Below are positions 54,134 to 64,000 of a stretch of 64,000 nt of DNA, one piece after another (the first letter of the stretch is position 1; the number at the start of each line of letters is the position of its first letter). A program made the translations under genes and the position numbers. Below the pieces are notes generated by a model that saw only the letters and a program-made list of their open reading frames with translations, searched no databases and was not told the origin of the DNA. The DNA comes from Thinopyrum elongatum. Its lineage: Eukaryota; Streptophyta; Magnoliopsida; Poales; Poaceae. The stretch covers positions 328,370,929-328,434,928 of the forward strand of contig CM022301.1 in NCBI GenBank assembly GCA_011799875.1, read 5' to 3'.

Positions 54134-56556
54134 GATGAATAAAATTTATTTTTGCCTTTTTCTTTCTGTTCTTGAGTGTTTGCACAATTATGCCTCTGTA
54201 TCATTGTGTTTTTCATGTTTTAATTAGTATTTGTGCCAAGTAAAGCCTTTGGGATAGCTTTGGTGATAGTTGATTTGATCCTGTTGAAAAACAGAAACAT
54301 TTGCATCCAGTAACAGAATTGTTTAAATTCACAGAAGCGACAAAAAATTCTGAATTTTTTACAAAAGATTGATATACAAATTTTCTATGCTTCCTTAATT
54401 TTTCAAAAAAAATTGATTTACATAAGTATGAGAAAAATTCGCATCTTTATAGACTGTTCTTTTTTGACAGATTCTGTTTTCTTTGTATTGTGTGCTTATT
54501 TTGATGAATCTATGGATTCTATCGGGGGGAATAAGCCATGGAAAAGTTAGAATACAGTAGATATAATGCAATAACTAAATTTGAATGGGTTTGCAATAGT
54601 ACTTAAAGTAAAGACTGGTTTTCTTATACTAATGGATCTCGCGAAGGTTTTGTTATGTTTTGTGTGATTGAAGTTTTCAAGTTTTGGGTGAGATCACGAT
54701 GGATGAAGGAATAAGGAGTGGCAAGAGCCTAAGCTTGGGGATGCCCCATGGCACCCCAAGTTAATATTAAAGGAGAACCAAGCAACTAAGCTTGGGGATG
54801 CCTCAGAAGGCGTCCCCTCTTTCTTCTAACGACCATCGGTATTTTACTTGGAGCTATATTTTTATTCGTCACATATCATGGGTTTTGATTGGAGCGTCTT
54901 GTATTATATCAGTCTTTGCTTGTTTTGCTTTTTAGTTTTTCACAAGTATCCTTGCTGGATACACCTATTTGAGAGAGCCAAAATTATGCTATGATTTGTT
55001 AGAATTGCTCTATATGCTTCAGTTAAATTTTTTTAGCTATGGAATTGCTCTAGTGCTTCACTTATATCTTTTTGAGCATGGTGTGCTTTAATATTTTTTG
55101 AAGAAATGCTCTCATCCTTCACTTAGACTAATTTGAGAGTTTGTAAATTTTTGAAGAAATTCTCTCATGCTTTACTTAAATTATTTTGAGAAAAGAATAT
55201 TTTCAAGCTCATGTTCTTCACTTAAATTTATTTGAGCTTGTCAAAAGCAATTGCAACATATGAAATTAGTCCCAAAGTGATAGATATTCAAGAGGGATAT
55301 AATAAAAACTTTCATGAAGATCATTGGACAAAATAAACTTGATTCTTTGTAATAGTTTTGAGATATGATGATAGTAATATATGAGTCATGTTTGTGAGTA
55401 ATTATGCTTTAGTAAGAATATTGGTGTTAAGGTTTGTGATTCCCTATGCAAGCACGAAAATCAATAGTTATGCAATGAAATTATATCCTACTTGTGGTGC
55501 ATTATTCTGTGTTAGTTATGCTCAATGCTCGCTTATGTGAATTTTCGTTTCTTGGTTGGTTGCTTCTCAATCTTTTTTGCTAGCCTCCACTTGTACTAAG
55601 TAGAAATACTTCTTGTGCACCCAAACTCTTTAAACCCAGTTTTTCCATATGAGTCCACTATACGTACCTATATGCAGTATTTCTATGCCGTTCTACGCAA
55701 ATTTGTATGTGCCAACTCTAATTTTTTCAAAATGAATTTCCTTTTTGTGTGCCCGTATCGCTCATGAAGCGGCAGGGGGTGGCCAATATTTTCCATGCTA
55801 GATGTGTTATTCTCAAGATGAGTGCTTATTCACTTGTCATTGCACGAGAGTATGGCGGTAATAGGGAGGCCCAATCCCGAAATGAAAAAGAAATTTACTT
55901 TATATTGTCAAATAATAAATTCCTTGGAAAGTGTTGGTATGGACGGTACCCGTGGATACGGCTAGCCGTGGAATGTGAAAGTATGGTGGAAAAAGGAATA
56001 AACTTTATTTTTTGTTTGGGAACTGCCTACGATATATCTAGCATGGAAAGTGTTGGGAATTACTCAGTCATTTTCGTTGATGGGAAAAGCATGCCTCTCA
56101 AAATATTTTTATCTCTCAATTTAAGCTTTGAGCTCTGGCACCTCTACAAATCCTTACTTCCCTCTGCGAAGGGCCTATCTATTTACTTTATGCAATTTTT
56201 ATTTTTTATTTGAGTCTCCATTTTCTCTTATAAAGCACCAACTAGGGAGCACTATGATCATACTTGTGCATTGGATGTAGCTAATATTTGAGTGTGTTTC
56301 ATGAATGGATCAATGATTGAGCATGATGGGCTAGGGATAACTTTCTTTAGTGTTGATATTTTGAAAGACATAGTTGCTTGTTGATATGCTTGAGTATTGG
56401 AGTTATCATGTCAAATATAGACTATAGCTTTGAACCATCTAAAAGTTCAAATGTCCATGCTACAAAAGAAAAAAATATGAGATTAACATGTTAGGCAGCA
56501 TTCCACATCAAAAATTCTGTTTTTATCATTTACCTACTCGAGGACGAGCAGGAATT
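54134..56556 (+). other. S4 non-coding interior
   Basis: 2.4 kb without a credible gene. Landmarks are the polypurine-like pair (54731-54745 and 54788-54802) and the GCTTCACTTA array (about 55013-55225). The 154-codon frame at 55749-56213 lies in sequence whose S1 and S3 counterparts are not open, so it is not called. Confidence 0.7.
54731..54802 (+). repeat. Two internal polypurine-tract copies in S4
   Basis: AAGCTTGGGGATGCC at 54731-54745 and 54788-54802 are identical to the functional tract at 56557-56570. The second copy pairs with GGCGTCCCC downstream as a hairpin. Confidence 0.8.
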
Positions 56557-56570
56557 AAGCTTGGGGATGC
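56557..56570 (+). other. S4 polypurine tract
   Basis: AAGCTTGGGGATGC lies directly before the 3' LTR and is the expected plus-strand primer for reverse transcription. Confidence 0.85.
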
Positions 56571-58128
56571 TGATACGTCTCCAAGGTATCTATAATTTTT
56601 TATTGTTCCATGCTATTATATTATCATTCTTGGATGTTTTACAATCATTTTATAGCAATTATTTTTTGGACAAACCTATTGACATAGTGCCCAGTGGCAG
56701 TTGCTGTTTTTTACTTCGCAGAATATCAGTACCAAATGGAGTCCAAACGCAACGAAATTTTTTGGAGAATTTTTTTGGACCAGAAGACACCTTGGGGGCC
56801 AAGAAAGCACTAGAGGGGATCCCCGTGGGGACCACAAGACACCTGGGCGCGCCAAGATGCCCAGGCGCGCCCAGGTGGGTTGTGGCCCCCACGGAGGTCT
56901 CCTACACCGTCTCTTCGCCCTATAAATTCTCAAATATTCCATAAACCCTAGGGAAGTCGTCGAAACACAATTCCAGCCGCCGCAAGTTCCAGAACCACGA
57001 GATCCAATCTAACACCATCACGAAGGGGTTCATCATCCTCATTGGTGCCTCTCCGATGATGCGTGAGTAGTCCACCATAGACCTAAGGTTCCGTAGGCAA
57101 TAGCTAGATGGCTTCCTCTCTCTTTTTTCTTCTCAATACAATGGTCTCTTGGAGATCTATTTGATGTAACTCTTTTTGCGGTGTGTTTGTTGGGATCCGA
57201 TGAACTTTGAGTCTATGATTAGATCTATATCCATGAATATTATTTTAGTTTTCTTTGATCTCTTATATGCATGATTATTTATAGCCTCGTATTTCTTCTT
57301 TGAATCTTTGGTTTAGTTAGGCCATGTAGATCGATTTTTCTTGCCATGGGAAGAGGTACTTTGTGATGGGTTCGATCTTGCGGCGTCCTCTCCCAGTGAC
57401 AGAAGGGGCAGCGAGGCACGCATGTATCGTTGCTATTAAGGATAACAATATGGGGGTCTATTCCTACATGAATAGATCTTGTCTACATCATGTCATCGTT
57501 CTTATTGCATTACTCCGTTTCTACATGAACTTAATACACTAGATGCATGCTGGATAGCAGTCGATGTGTGGAGTAATATTAGTAGATGCAGGCAGGAGTC
57601 GGTCTACTAATCTTGGACGTGATGCCTATATATCGATCATTGCCTTGGATATCATCATAATTATTCGATCTTCTATCAATTGCCCGACAGTAATTTCTTT
57701 ACCCACCGTGTGCTATTTTCTCGTGAGAAGCCACTAGTGAAATCTACGCCCCCCGGGTCTATCTTTTATCATATTGCTTTCCGATCTATTTTTCATCATA
57801 TTTGTTTTCAGATCTATTATTCCAAAAACCCAAAAATACTTTGCTGCACTTCTTAATTGCATCTTTTATTTCGTGTTTTATTCAGATCTATTTATCCAAA
57901 CACATACAAAACAATCTATCTTTTTACCGAGGAGGGATTGACAACCCCTCTTACGCGTTGGGTTGCGAGGATTTGTTCTTTGTGTGCAGGTACCGTTTAC
58001 ATAGTGTTGCTTGGTTCTCCTATTGGATTGATACCTTGGTTTCGTAACTGAGGGAAATACCTACCGTAGTTGTACTGCATCATTCCTTGCTCTTTGGGGA
58101 AATACCGACGCAGTTTCAAGCCACATCA
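56571..58128 (+). mobile_element. S4 3' LTR (1558 bp)
   Basis: TGATACGTCTCC to CCACATCA. The hairpin (56840-56877) is intact and TATAAA (56921-56926) again starts 44 bases after it, although the rest of the LTR has diverged about 5% from the 5' copy. Confidence 0.94.
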
Positions 58129-58133
58129 TGGAG

Positions 58134-60594
58134 TCCCACTCGCAATGTAAATAGCTCCGGCTCTTCGAGGGATGGAGAGGTAGCTTCAATGTGTGGAAGA
58201 GACGGCATGAGAAAGCAAGGTCAATGGAGACATAGATAGATACACAAAGTGAGTGTGGCCCAGCATTCATTAAATATATATATATATATATTGTTACTAG
58301 TAATAGAATATTATTCTGTTACTGTTGGGCCCTTATAGGTGGCGATCCGACTAATCAGACACCCCACAGGCATGACTCCATCCCCGCTCCCCATCTCCCA
58401 CCTCCCCACAGCGAGCCGTCGCCGCCTTGCCATCGGCCCTGCCACCGTGCCACCTTAACCTGCCGCGCCGCCACCCTGCCACCCCCTCCCCGCGCCGCCG
58501 CCCTGCCACCTTCCCCCGCTGCCCCGCTGCCCTGCCACCTTCCCCCATCGCGCCGCTGCCCCGACGTCGTGCCACCTTCCCCTGCCATGCCGCCGCCCCC
58601 TACCTCTCCCCGTGGCCACTACCCCCACCTCGCGCCGCGGCCGCCGCCCCATCTCCTGTCATGGCTGCCGCCCCCATCTCCTGTAGCAGCCATCGCCCTG
58701 CCCCCGGCGCCCCGCACCGTGAATCCCGTCGCCACCCCGCAACCCAGCCGGCGACTCCGCCATCTCCCTGAACTGGATCGAGCTCCAGATCGATGCCCCC
58801 ATCTACACTTGTATGTTTTTTTCATTTCACACTGTAGGTAGTTTTTCAGTACACATTATCGGCTTTTTTCAGTTCAATGGATTACAAAAAGAAAACAACC
58901 GCAGCAGGGTGAGGATTCATTAGTTTACATCACTTCTCACACTTTGCTGCATGGGGCAAAGAGTTGTATTGTGTTGATTCAGCTTCTGTACTTTTTCTAG
59001 TTTCAGGCATTTGGTACCACTTGTCAACTAGATATGTTAATACATGTGCCAAAAGTGGCTGCGCTGCCTATCCAAACTAATTACAGTTTGACAACAAATA
59101 GCTGCAGTATTTTAACAGTACATGTCCATTAGCAAAAATTCATGTTACAAATGTTTTCGTACTTCCATTTTACAAAAAACAGATGGCATTTGTCGCTCCA
59201 ATTGTGGAGAAAATGCAGTGAAATAAATAAATTGTCCTCTCAATAGTTCATATATACTTGCAGAAAACATAATGCTCTTTAGGTGTTTGTTGTTAATGCA
59301 GAAAACAGTTTTTAATACCAAAGAACAACCCTAGCGAGAAGTTCATGTTTAGAAAGTTGGTAGGTTCATACAGAGAAACTTAACAAATATTATCCATTTT
59401 AGTATTGATCGAGTATCCTATATGCTTCAGTTCTAGATACTTTGTTCATTATGATCAGGGATAATACAAAAGCATATCCTTCAGTTCTGCAGATATTTTA
59501 CAACTTCTCTGAACATGCGTCCACCGACGTGCTCGGTGCCGTCCACAACTTCATCGTGTGCGAGCGTCTGTTCCAGATCATCTTCCTCCATGGTCCCTGC
59601 CCACCGTGACGACCAGGTCTGCAACCGAAACTGAAGCATAGTGTTTTTGGAAAAATTGATTGCTGAAAAATGCTTGTGTTTATGAAATTTAATTTTGCCA
59701 TATGTTTCTTATTTTAATTCAGTCCAGTATCTAATTTTAGTTCAGTTCAATTATTATTTTGGTTTAAGTTCTAGTTAATTCTTATTTTATTTTATCGCCT
59801 TGTGCTCCCATCCAATCCGTGGTCTAGAGCAGCTATCGAGGTGTTAATTTGTGTCTTCTGACTTGTGCAGTTTGATTTCTTGGCACACTGTCTTGTCCAT
59901 GTGTGTGGCATTAATCTACCGTCTAAAGGAGAAAGGTGTTCTAGATTAAATTCATCTATTTGTCAGTGCGAGTTTATTCTTTTTTGTCAGGCTTCAAGTT
60001 CAACTATGGGTTTGTTTGGACTTGCAAAATTCAGTTGACAACCACTACTGTGCAATGATATGGGTTTGCTATGATTGGTGTTTCCTACCCATTCTGTTAC
60101 TAGGGTCAATAATGAATATCAATGAACATGCTTTTTGTACCTTGTCATTCCCTACTCTGCAACCATCTTTTTGATGTTCTTGCATACAACATTTTGCATT
60201 GCCTTTTCTATGGACAAGGGCATATACACATGATACTCAGTTCAAAAGTTCGATGAAAAAAATACATCAGTTCAAAAGCATGGACCTGCTGATGCTGTAG
60301 CGATGTTGTGCACGGCCACAAGGATCTCGTTCTTACAAAAAATACATCAGTTCAAAAGAAAAAAGAGTTGTTACAAATCTAAATTTAGATGTATCATCAC
60401 TACTAGTATCAGCACCATGGCTACCCATTCAAGTAATCACAAAGACCATCATGGATGACGACAGGAGTACAACAGCTATGGTTTTAGTCAAGTGTTCCAG
60501 AAATGTGCAGTACTACTTTGTATCCTTCACTGTTTGTCAAGGGAAGGTTACTAAAGCTCCATATTGCAATTTCACTAGACTATCTGTAACACCC
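58134..60594. other. Unassigned region between S4 and L4
   Basis: About 2.5 kb. 58274-58291 is a (TA)n run. 58370-58830 is GC-rich with CCG/GCC triplets that give Pro/Ala/Arg-rich frames on both strands (up to 114 codons), either the 5' exon of a lost gene or composition artefact. From 58850 on, the sequence is AT-rich with repeated TTCAGTTCAA words and no frame that looks coding over more than about 35 codons. I recognise no transposon terminus. Confidence 0.45.
58274..58291 (+). repeat. (TA)n run
   Basis: Short AT dinucleotide run just right of S4. Confidence 0.9.
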
Positions 60595-61988
60595 CATGTC
60601 ATTAGCCACAGTAATCACTTTTGATAATGGCATGTCAGCATGTTTAACAGTGCATAATCATCATTAGCTTCATTTGCATTTCAACTCCTAAGACAAGATT
60701 CAAATTTAAATGAAAGTGGAAAATAAAAGTTGTGCAACATAAAAACTAAAATGTTCAATAAATGACAAATAATACAGAGACTATTCTAAAATTGTAACCA
60801 ACAGTTAATAAATTAATTAGGTGGCTCAAACTTTACCAAAACAGCAAGGATTAATAAATTTTATTTATTATAAAAATTGTGTGAACTGAAGTTGACTCCA
60901 AACCAATTTTTGGTAGTGGTAGGTAATGCCTAGTAAATATTGGAGCAAATGCCATGTTTTACAAAAATCATTAGGTGGCCTAACTAATTACAAAACAGAA
61001 GATAGGAATAAAGAAAAGAAAAAGACAAAAGAAAACAAGACAGAATTTTTTTTTAAAAAGGAAAACCCCCTGGCCCAACTGGGCCATAGCCCAGCCGGCC
61101 GGCCCATTCCCCCCGGCCTATACCCTCCCCAGGCCGAACCCTAACCCCACCGACGCCCCACTCCCCCCCCCCGTCGCTCCCCCCCTCCCCCGATCCATTT
61201 CTGGATCGGGATCGCCCCGAGCCCGCGCGGTCGCCTCGCCCTCGCTCGACGCCGCCGCCTCGTCCCCGACGCCGCCCCTCGCCGGACTGCCCCGCCTCGC
61301 CATCGCCAGCTCCACCGAGCCTCGCCGCCCCTCTCCTCTGCAACGGACGGTGAGGCCACCGGCCTCGTCGCCCCCTCCCCTCTCCCCTCGGTCACCGCCC
61401 GCCCCGCGCTCGCCCTCCGCCACGCTCGCGTCTGCTCTGCTACTGCTGCTCGCCGCGCGCGCCCGCAGCGCCCGCACGCGCGCGCCCGCCCGCCCGCCAG
61501 CCGCTCTCGGCCTCCCTCGCCCGTGCCGCTGCTCGCCGCTGTGGCTGCGCCCGTCGCTGCCGCCGCTGCTGCTCGTCCCCGCTGACCCTGCGCGCCACCC
61601 CCCTGCTTCGCCCCGGCTCACCGTGCCCCCTCCCCGTTGGCTGCGCCTGGGGTAGCGGACGGGCGCCCGCTGCACCAGATCGGGCAGCGCCCGACGCCCG
61701 CTAGCGCCCCGACCCGCAAGGCCCCTTTGGGCCACAGACACCTGGGGCCCACGCACAGAAACGATTTTTAGAAAAAAATAAAAAGGAATAATAAAATAGA
61801 AAATAAAAATGAATTATTAAAATTATTAATTAATTAATTAGTTAATTAGTTAATTAATTAATTTAATTAATCCTTATTAGGTTAATCTAATTTAGTTAAT
61901 TAGTTTAATTAAGCAGAGATTAATTAGCTAAACCCTAATTAGGCTAAACTGACGCTGACAGGTGGACCCCACCTGTCAGGTTGACTGC

Positions 61989-62007
61989 TGACGTCATGAT
62001 GACATCA
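61989..62007 (+). promoter_or_regulatory. TGACGTCA and TGACATCA sites, 11 bases apart, in L4
   Basis: Starts at 61989 and 62000; the same position relative to the CACTGTTTCGGATAATGTT block as in L2. Likely bZIP targets; inferred. Confidence 0.55.
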
Positions 62008-62798
62008 TCATACACTGTTTCGGATAATGTTTAATTAAATAAATAATTAAATTCCAGAAATTAATAAAAACTTTAGAAAATCATATTAAATAATCCGTAA
62101 CTCCGATGAAAATACTTTATACATGAAACTTGCTCAGAATTCCGATACAAACCCGAATTCGCCCTCCGTATTCCTGTCAGATGCCTCTAGATATAAGAAC
62201 ATTGAACTTTTAGACCGATTTCGATAAATGAATAGTGCCCAACTTTAATTAAATAAATCCGAATAAATTCCTAAATTAACTAAATCATTTAGTTAGGTAG
62301 TAGAACACCCCAGCATATCATTTAGGCATGTCATACATATTGTTTGCATTATTGCCGTGAATTTATTGTTTCACTCCCCCCCCTTCTCTTTCGATAGAAG
62401 TTGAGACCGACGACGCTGCACCTGTGTACGACTAAACTACCGACGAGCAGCCCGTTGGCGATCTCTCTCTCTTGCCAGAGCAACCAGGCAAGCCCCCCAT
62501 TGAGCATCCAGATATCGCCCATTCTATTCTCCTGCTTGCATTAGATTTTGCTACTGTTAATGTATGCTCCTATTCTGATGCATAGCCTGCTGTTGTAACC
62601 TGTTCATTGCTACCTTACTTGCCTATGATAAACTGTTTAGTATAGGTTGGTAGTGAACCATCAGTGACACCACCACCTTATCCTTGTTGCCCCTGCTTGA
62701 TCATCGACGACCCGATCAACGTGATCGTCGACCAGAGATCGACACCTCACTTAACACCCCCTTAGTTGTACGACTCTGCTTAGTTACTATCGAGTGCC

Positions 62799-62996
62799 GA
62801 GGGTGATACCTCGTAACGCACTCCCGATGAATACTCTGCAGTGTAGCTGTTCGGTCGTGGTCATCGAGGGTGATTCCTCCTTCTCCACTTCCGATACGAC
62901 TCTGTCATGCAACCCTCAGTGTGAACCTCGAGAGTGATGCCTCATACGTTCACCCTGATGATTTCATCGAGTGGAATCCGCCGAGGGTGATTCCTC
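62799..62996 (+). repeat. Array of four GAGGGTGATWCCTC mini-hairpins in L4
   Basis: Copies start at 62799, 62866, 62930 and 62983, spaced 67, 64 and 53, close to L1 and L3. Confidence 0.8.
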
Positions 62997-64000
62997 GGGT
63001 TTCCCCCTTGATGTTATGACCACACGGTTACTTTGACCTTTGTTACAGGCGGGTCCACCCTGGTGGGTACCCGCTGGGGATCTATGATGTCGGATGTGCC
63101 GAAAGGGCACTCGAGTGTGATATTGTGGCGGAGCATCAGAGACTCTGATTGTCTCCGCGTGATACTAATTGAGCCTATTGGATTTGGGTTTGTGATATGA
63201 GTGGGTCGACGTGCCCTATACGCACTACCACCACGCGGGATAATGGTTATGGGACTCTCTGCGAGGTACGTTTCTCCCGAAAGCTCGTCTGACGTCACGA
63301 TTCACTGTGCGGGCTGATTGTCGGGATTGGGCTGGATACTTCACTGACGAGTTTAGTGTCGCGCCTGCACCCCGGCCAGTCTCGCAACGCGCAGGGTGCC
63401 CAGGGCGATGGCCCAAGACCTCTGGGTGCATAGGTTAGTCCGGCGTGCTGACCTCTCTGCCGAGCCTAGGTAGGGCGTTGCTTCGTGTTGATCTTCCGAG
63501 GACGGGCATTACCCAGCAAGTGTGTCCGGCCAGAGTTGATCGAGCATGTTGGGTAACAGTAGTGCACCCCTGCAGGGATGAATCACCTATCGATAGCCGG
63601 TCCTACGGTAAAGGACGCTCAGTTTGTGTATCCCGATCTACTACTTGAACTGGATACTTGTTACTTAATTGAAGCTTCGGGATCGCTTTCTCGCTTGGGA
63701 GTCGAGGAAGGATCTTTAAGCTGTACTTCAACATGTTTGCTAAATAAAATGCTATTCTACTATTTTCTACTGCTTCGAGATGATGGCCTCAAGAAGATGT
63801 TTGAAGATGCTAGTCTTCGATAGGACTAGGCCTTCTCTCTATTCTGGCATTTCTGCAGCCCAGTCCACTCATACAGCCTTTCTCCATTGATAATGTTGCA
63901 TATGTAGTATAGATCCTTGCTTGCTGAGTACTTCGGATGAGTACTCACGGTTGCTTTATTTTCTCTTTTCCCCATATACCCCACCTTGATGATACATCAG

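Larger units (their letters stand above)
51486..58128 (+). mobile_element. S4: complete short Gypsy element, 6.6 kb, target duplication TGGAG
   Basis: Both ends are clear: TGATACG at 51486, ...CACATCA at 58128, and TGGAG at 51481-51485 and 58129-58133. It has LTRs of 1574 and 1558 bp, a tRNA-Asp primer site with one mismatch, one ORF, the conserved block, repeat array, internal polypurine-like motifs and a polypurine tract. LTR samples of about 550 aligned bases differ at about 5% of positions, so it is clearly older than L2. No protease, RT or integrase is present. The layout is Sabrina-like; family name uncertain. Confidence 0.95.
60595..64000 (+). mobile_element. L4: LARD-type LTR, left 3.4 kb, cut by the window end
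   Basis: TGTAACACCCCATG starts at 60595; CTATC (60590-60594) is the expected target duplication. The first third resembles L2 (AT-rich start, GC-rich core 61070-61740, TTAATTAA tract 61770-61930, TGACGTCA sites 61989 and 62000). The following part resembles L3 and L1 (four-hairpin array 62799-62996). It may be a 5' LTR or a solo LTR; the end is outside the window. Confidence 0.88.

Noticed and set aside
55749..56213. 154-codon frame in the S4 interior
   Set aside because: Equivalent parts of S1 and S3 are closed by stops and no domain is seen.
1..64000. Reverse transcriptase, RNase H, integrase or DNA transposase
   Set aside because: I looked for YxDD, HHCC and DDE contexts in the long frames of both strands and saw none; gag and protease are the only enzyme or structural element genes.

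Overview
The window is plant nuclear DNA from a large, repeat-rich grass genome, most likely a Triticeae species (wheat, barley, rye or a relative). This rests on the LTR sequence families seen (LTRs opening TGATACGTCTCC with a tRNA-Asp primer site, and 4-kb LTRs opening TGTAACACCCC with an initiator-Met primer site), a CACTA transposon end, Stowaway-type MITEs, and short spliced genes in between. The species cannot be fixed from the sequence alone. About 80% of the window is transposable element. No rRNA, tRNA, CRISPR or prokaryotic gene is visible.

Left block (1-38773): one deeply nested stack of LTR retrotransposons. From outside in: D2, a plus-strand LTR (37437-38773), is split at its third base by D1, a minus-strand LTR (36693-37436). 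D1 is split by T1, a plus-strand Tat-lineage-like Gypsy element (11955-36692, in pieces) that has a 3' LTR and a decayed antisense ORF. T1 in turn holds four insertions: S2 (6628-11954, minus, gag plus protease), S3 (13659-18600, plus, 5'-truncated), a complete LARD-type element L2 (19008-31431, target duplication TGCAC) and a solo LARD LTR L3 (31566-35723, target duplication CACTG). S2 holds S1 (2067-6627, minus), and S1 holds a LARD LTR L1 (1-2066).

Middle block (38774-51485): a CACTA transposon left end with subterminal repeat arrays (38774 to about 42530) and no right end in the window. It is followed by a small genic island: a frameshifted B3-domain pseudogene (42741-44145), a six-exon B3-domain gene model (44934-47605), MITEs, and two decayed uncharacterised genes in divergent orientation (48796-49345 minus, 49819-50479 plus).

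Right block (51486-64000): a complete short Gypsy element S4 (51486-58128, target duplication TGGAG) with only a partial gag ORF, then about 2.5 kb of unassigned DNA with a GC-rich Pro/Ala-codon stretch, then a fourth LARD-type LTR, L4 (60595 to the window end).

No reverse transcriptase, RNase H, integrase or DNA transposase is encoded anywhere, so every element here would need enzymes from elsewhere. The most interesting signals are structures shared by several elements: a GC hairpin of fixed geometry about 44 bases upstream of the LTR TATA box, extra internal copies of the polypurine tract held in hairpins, 11-base-spaced TGACGTCA sites in LARD LTRs, and a four-hairpin array with conserved spacing.
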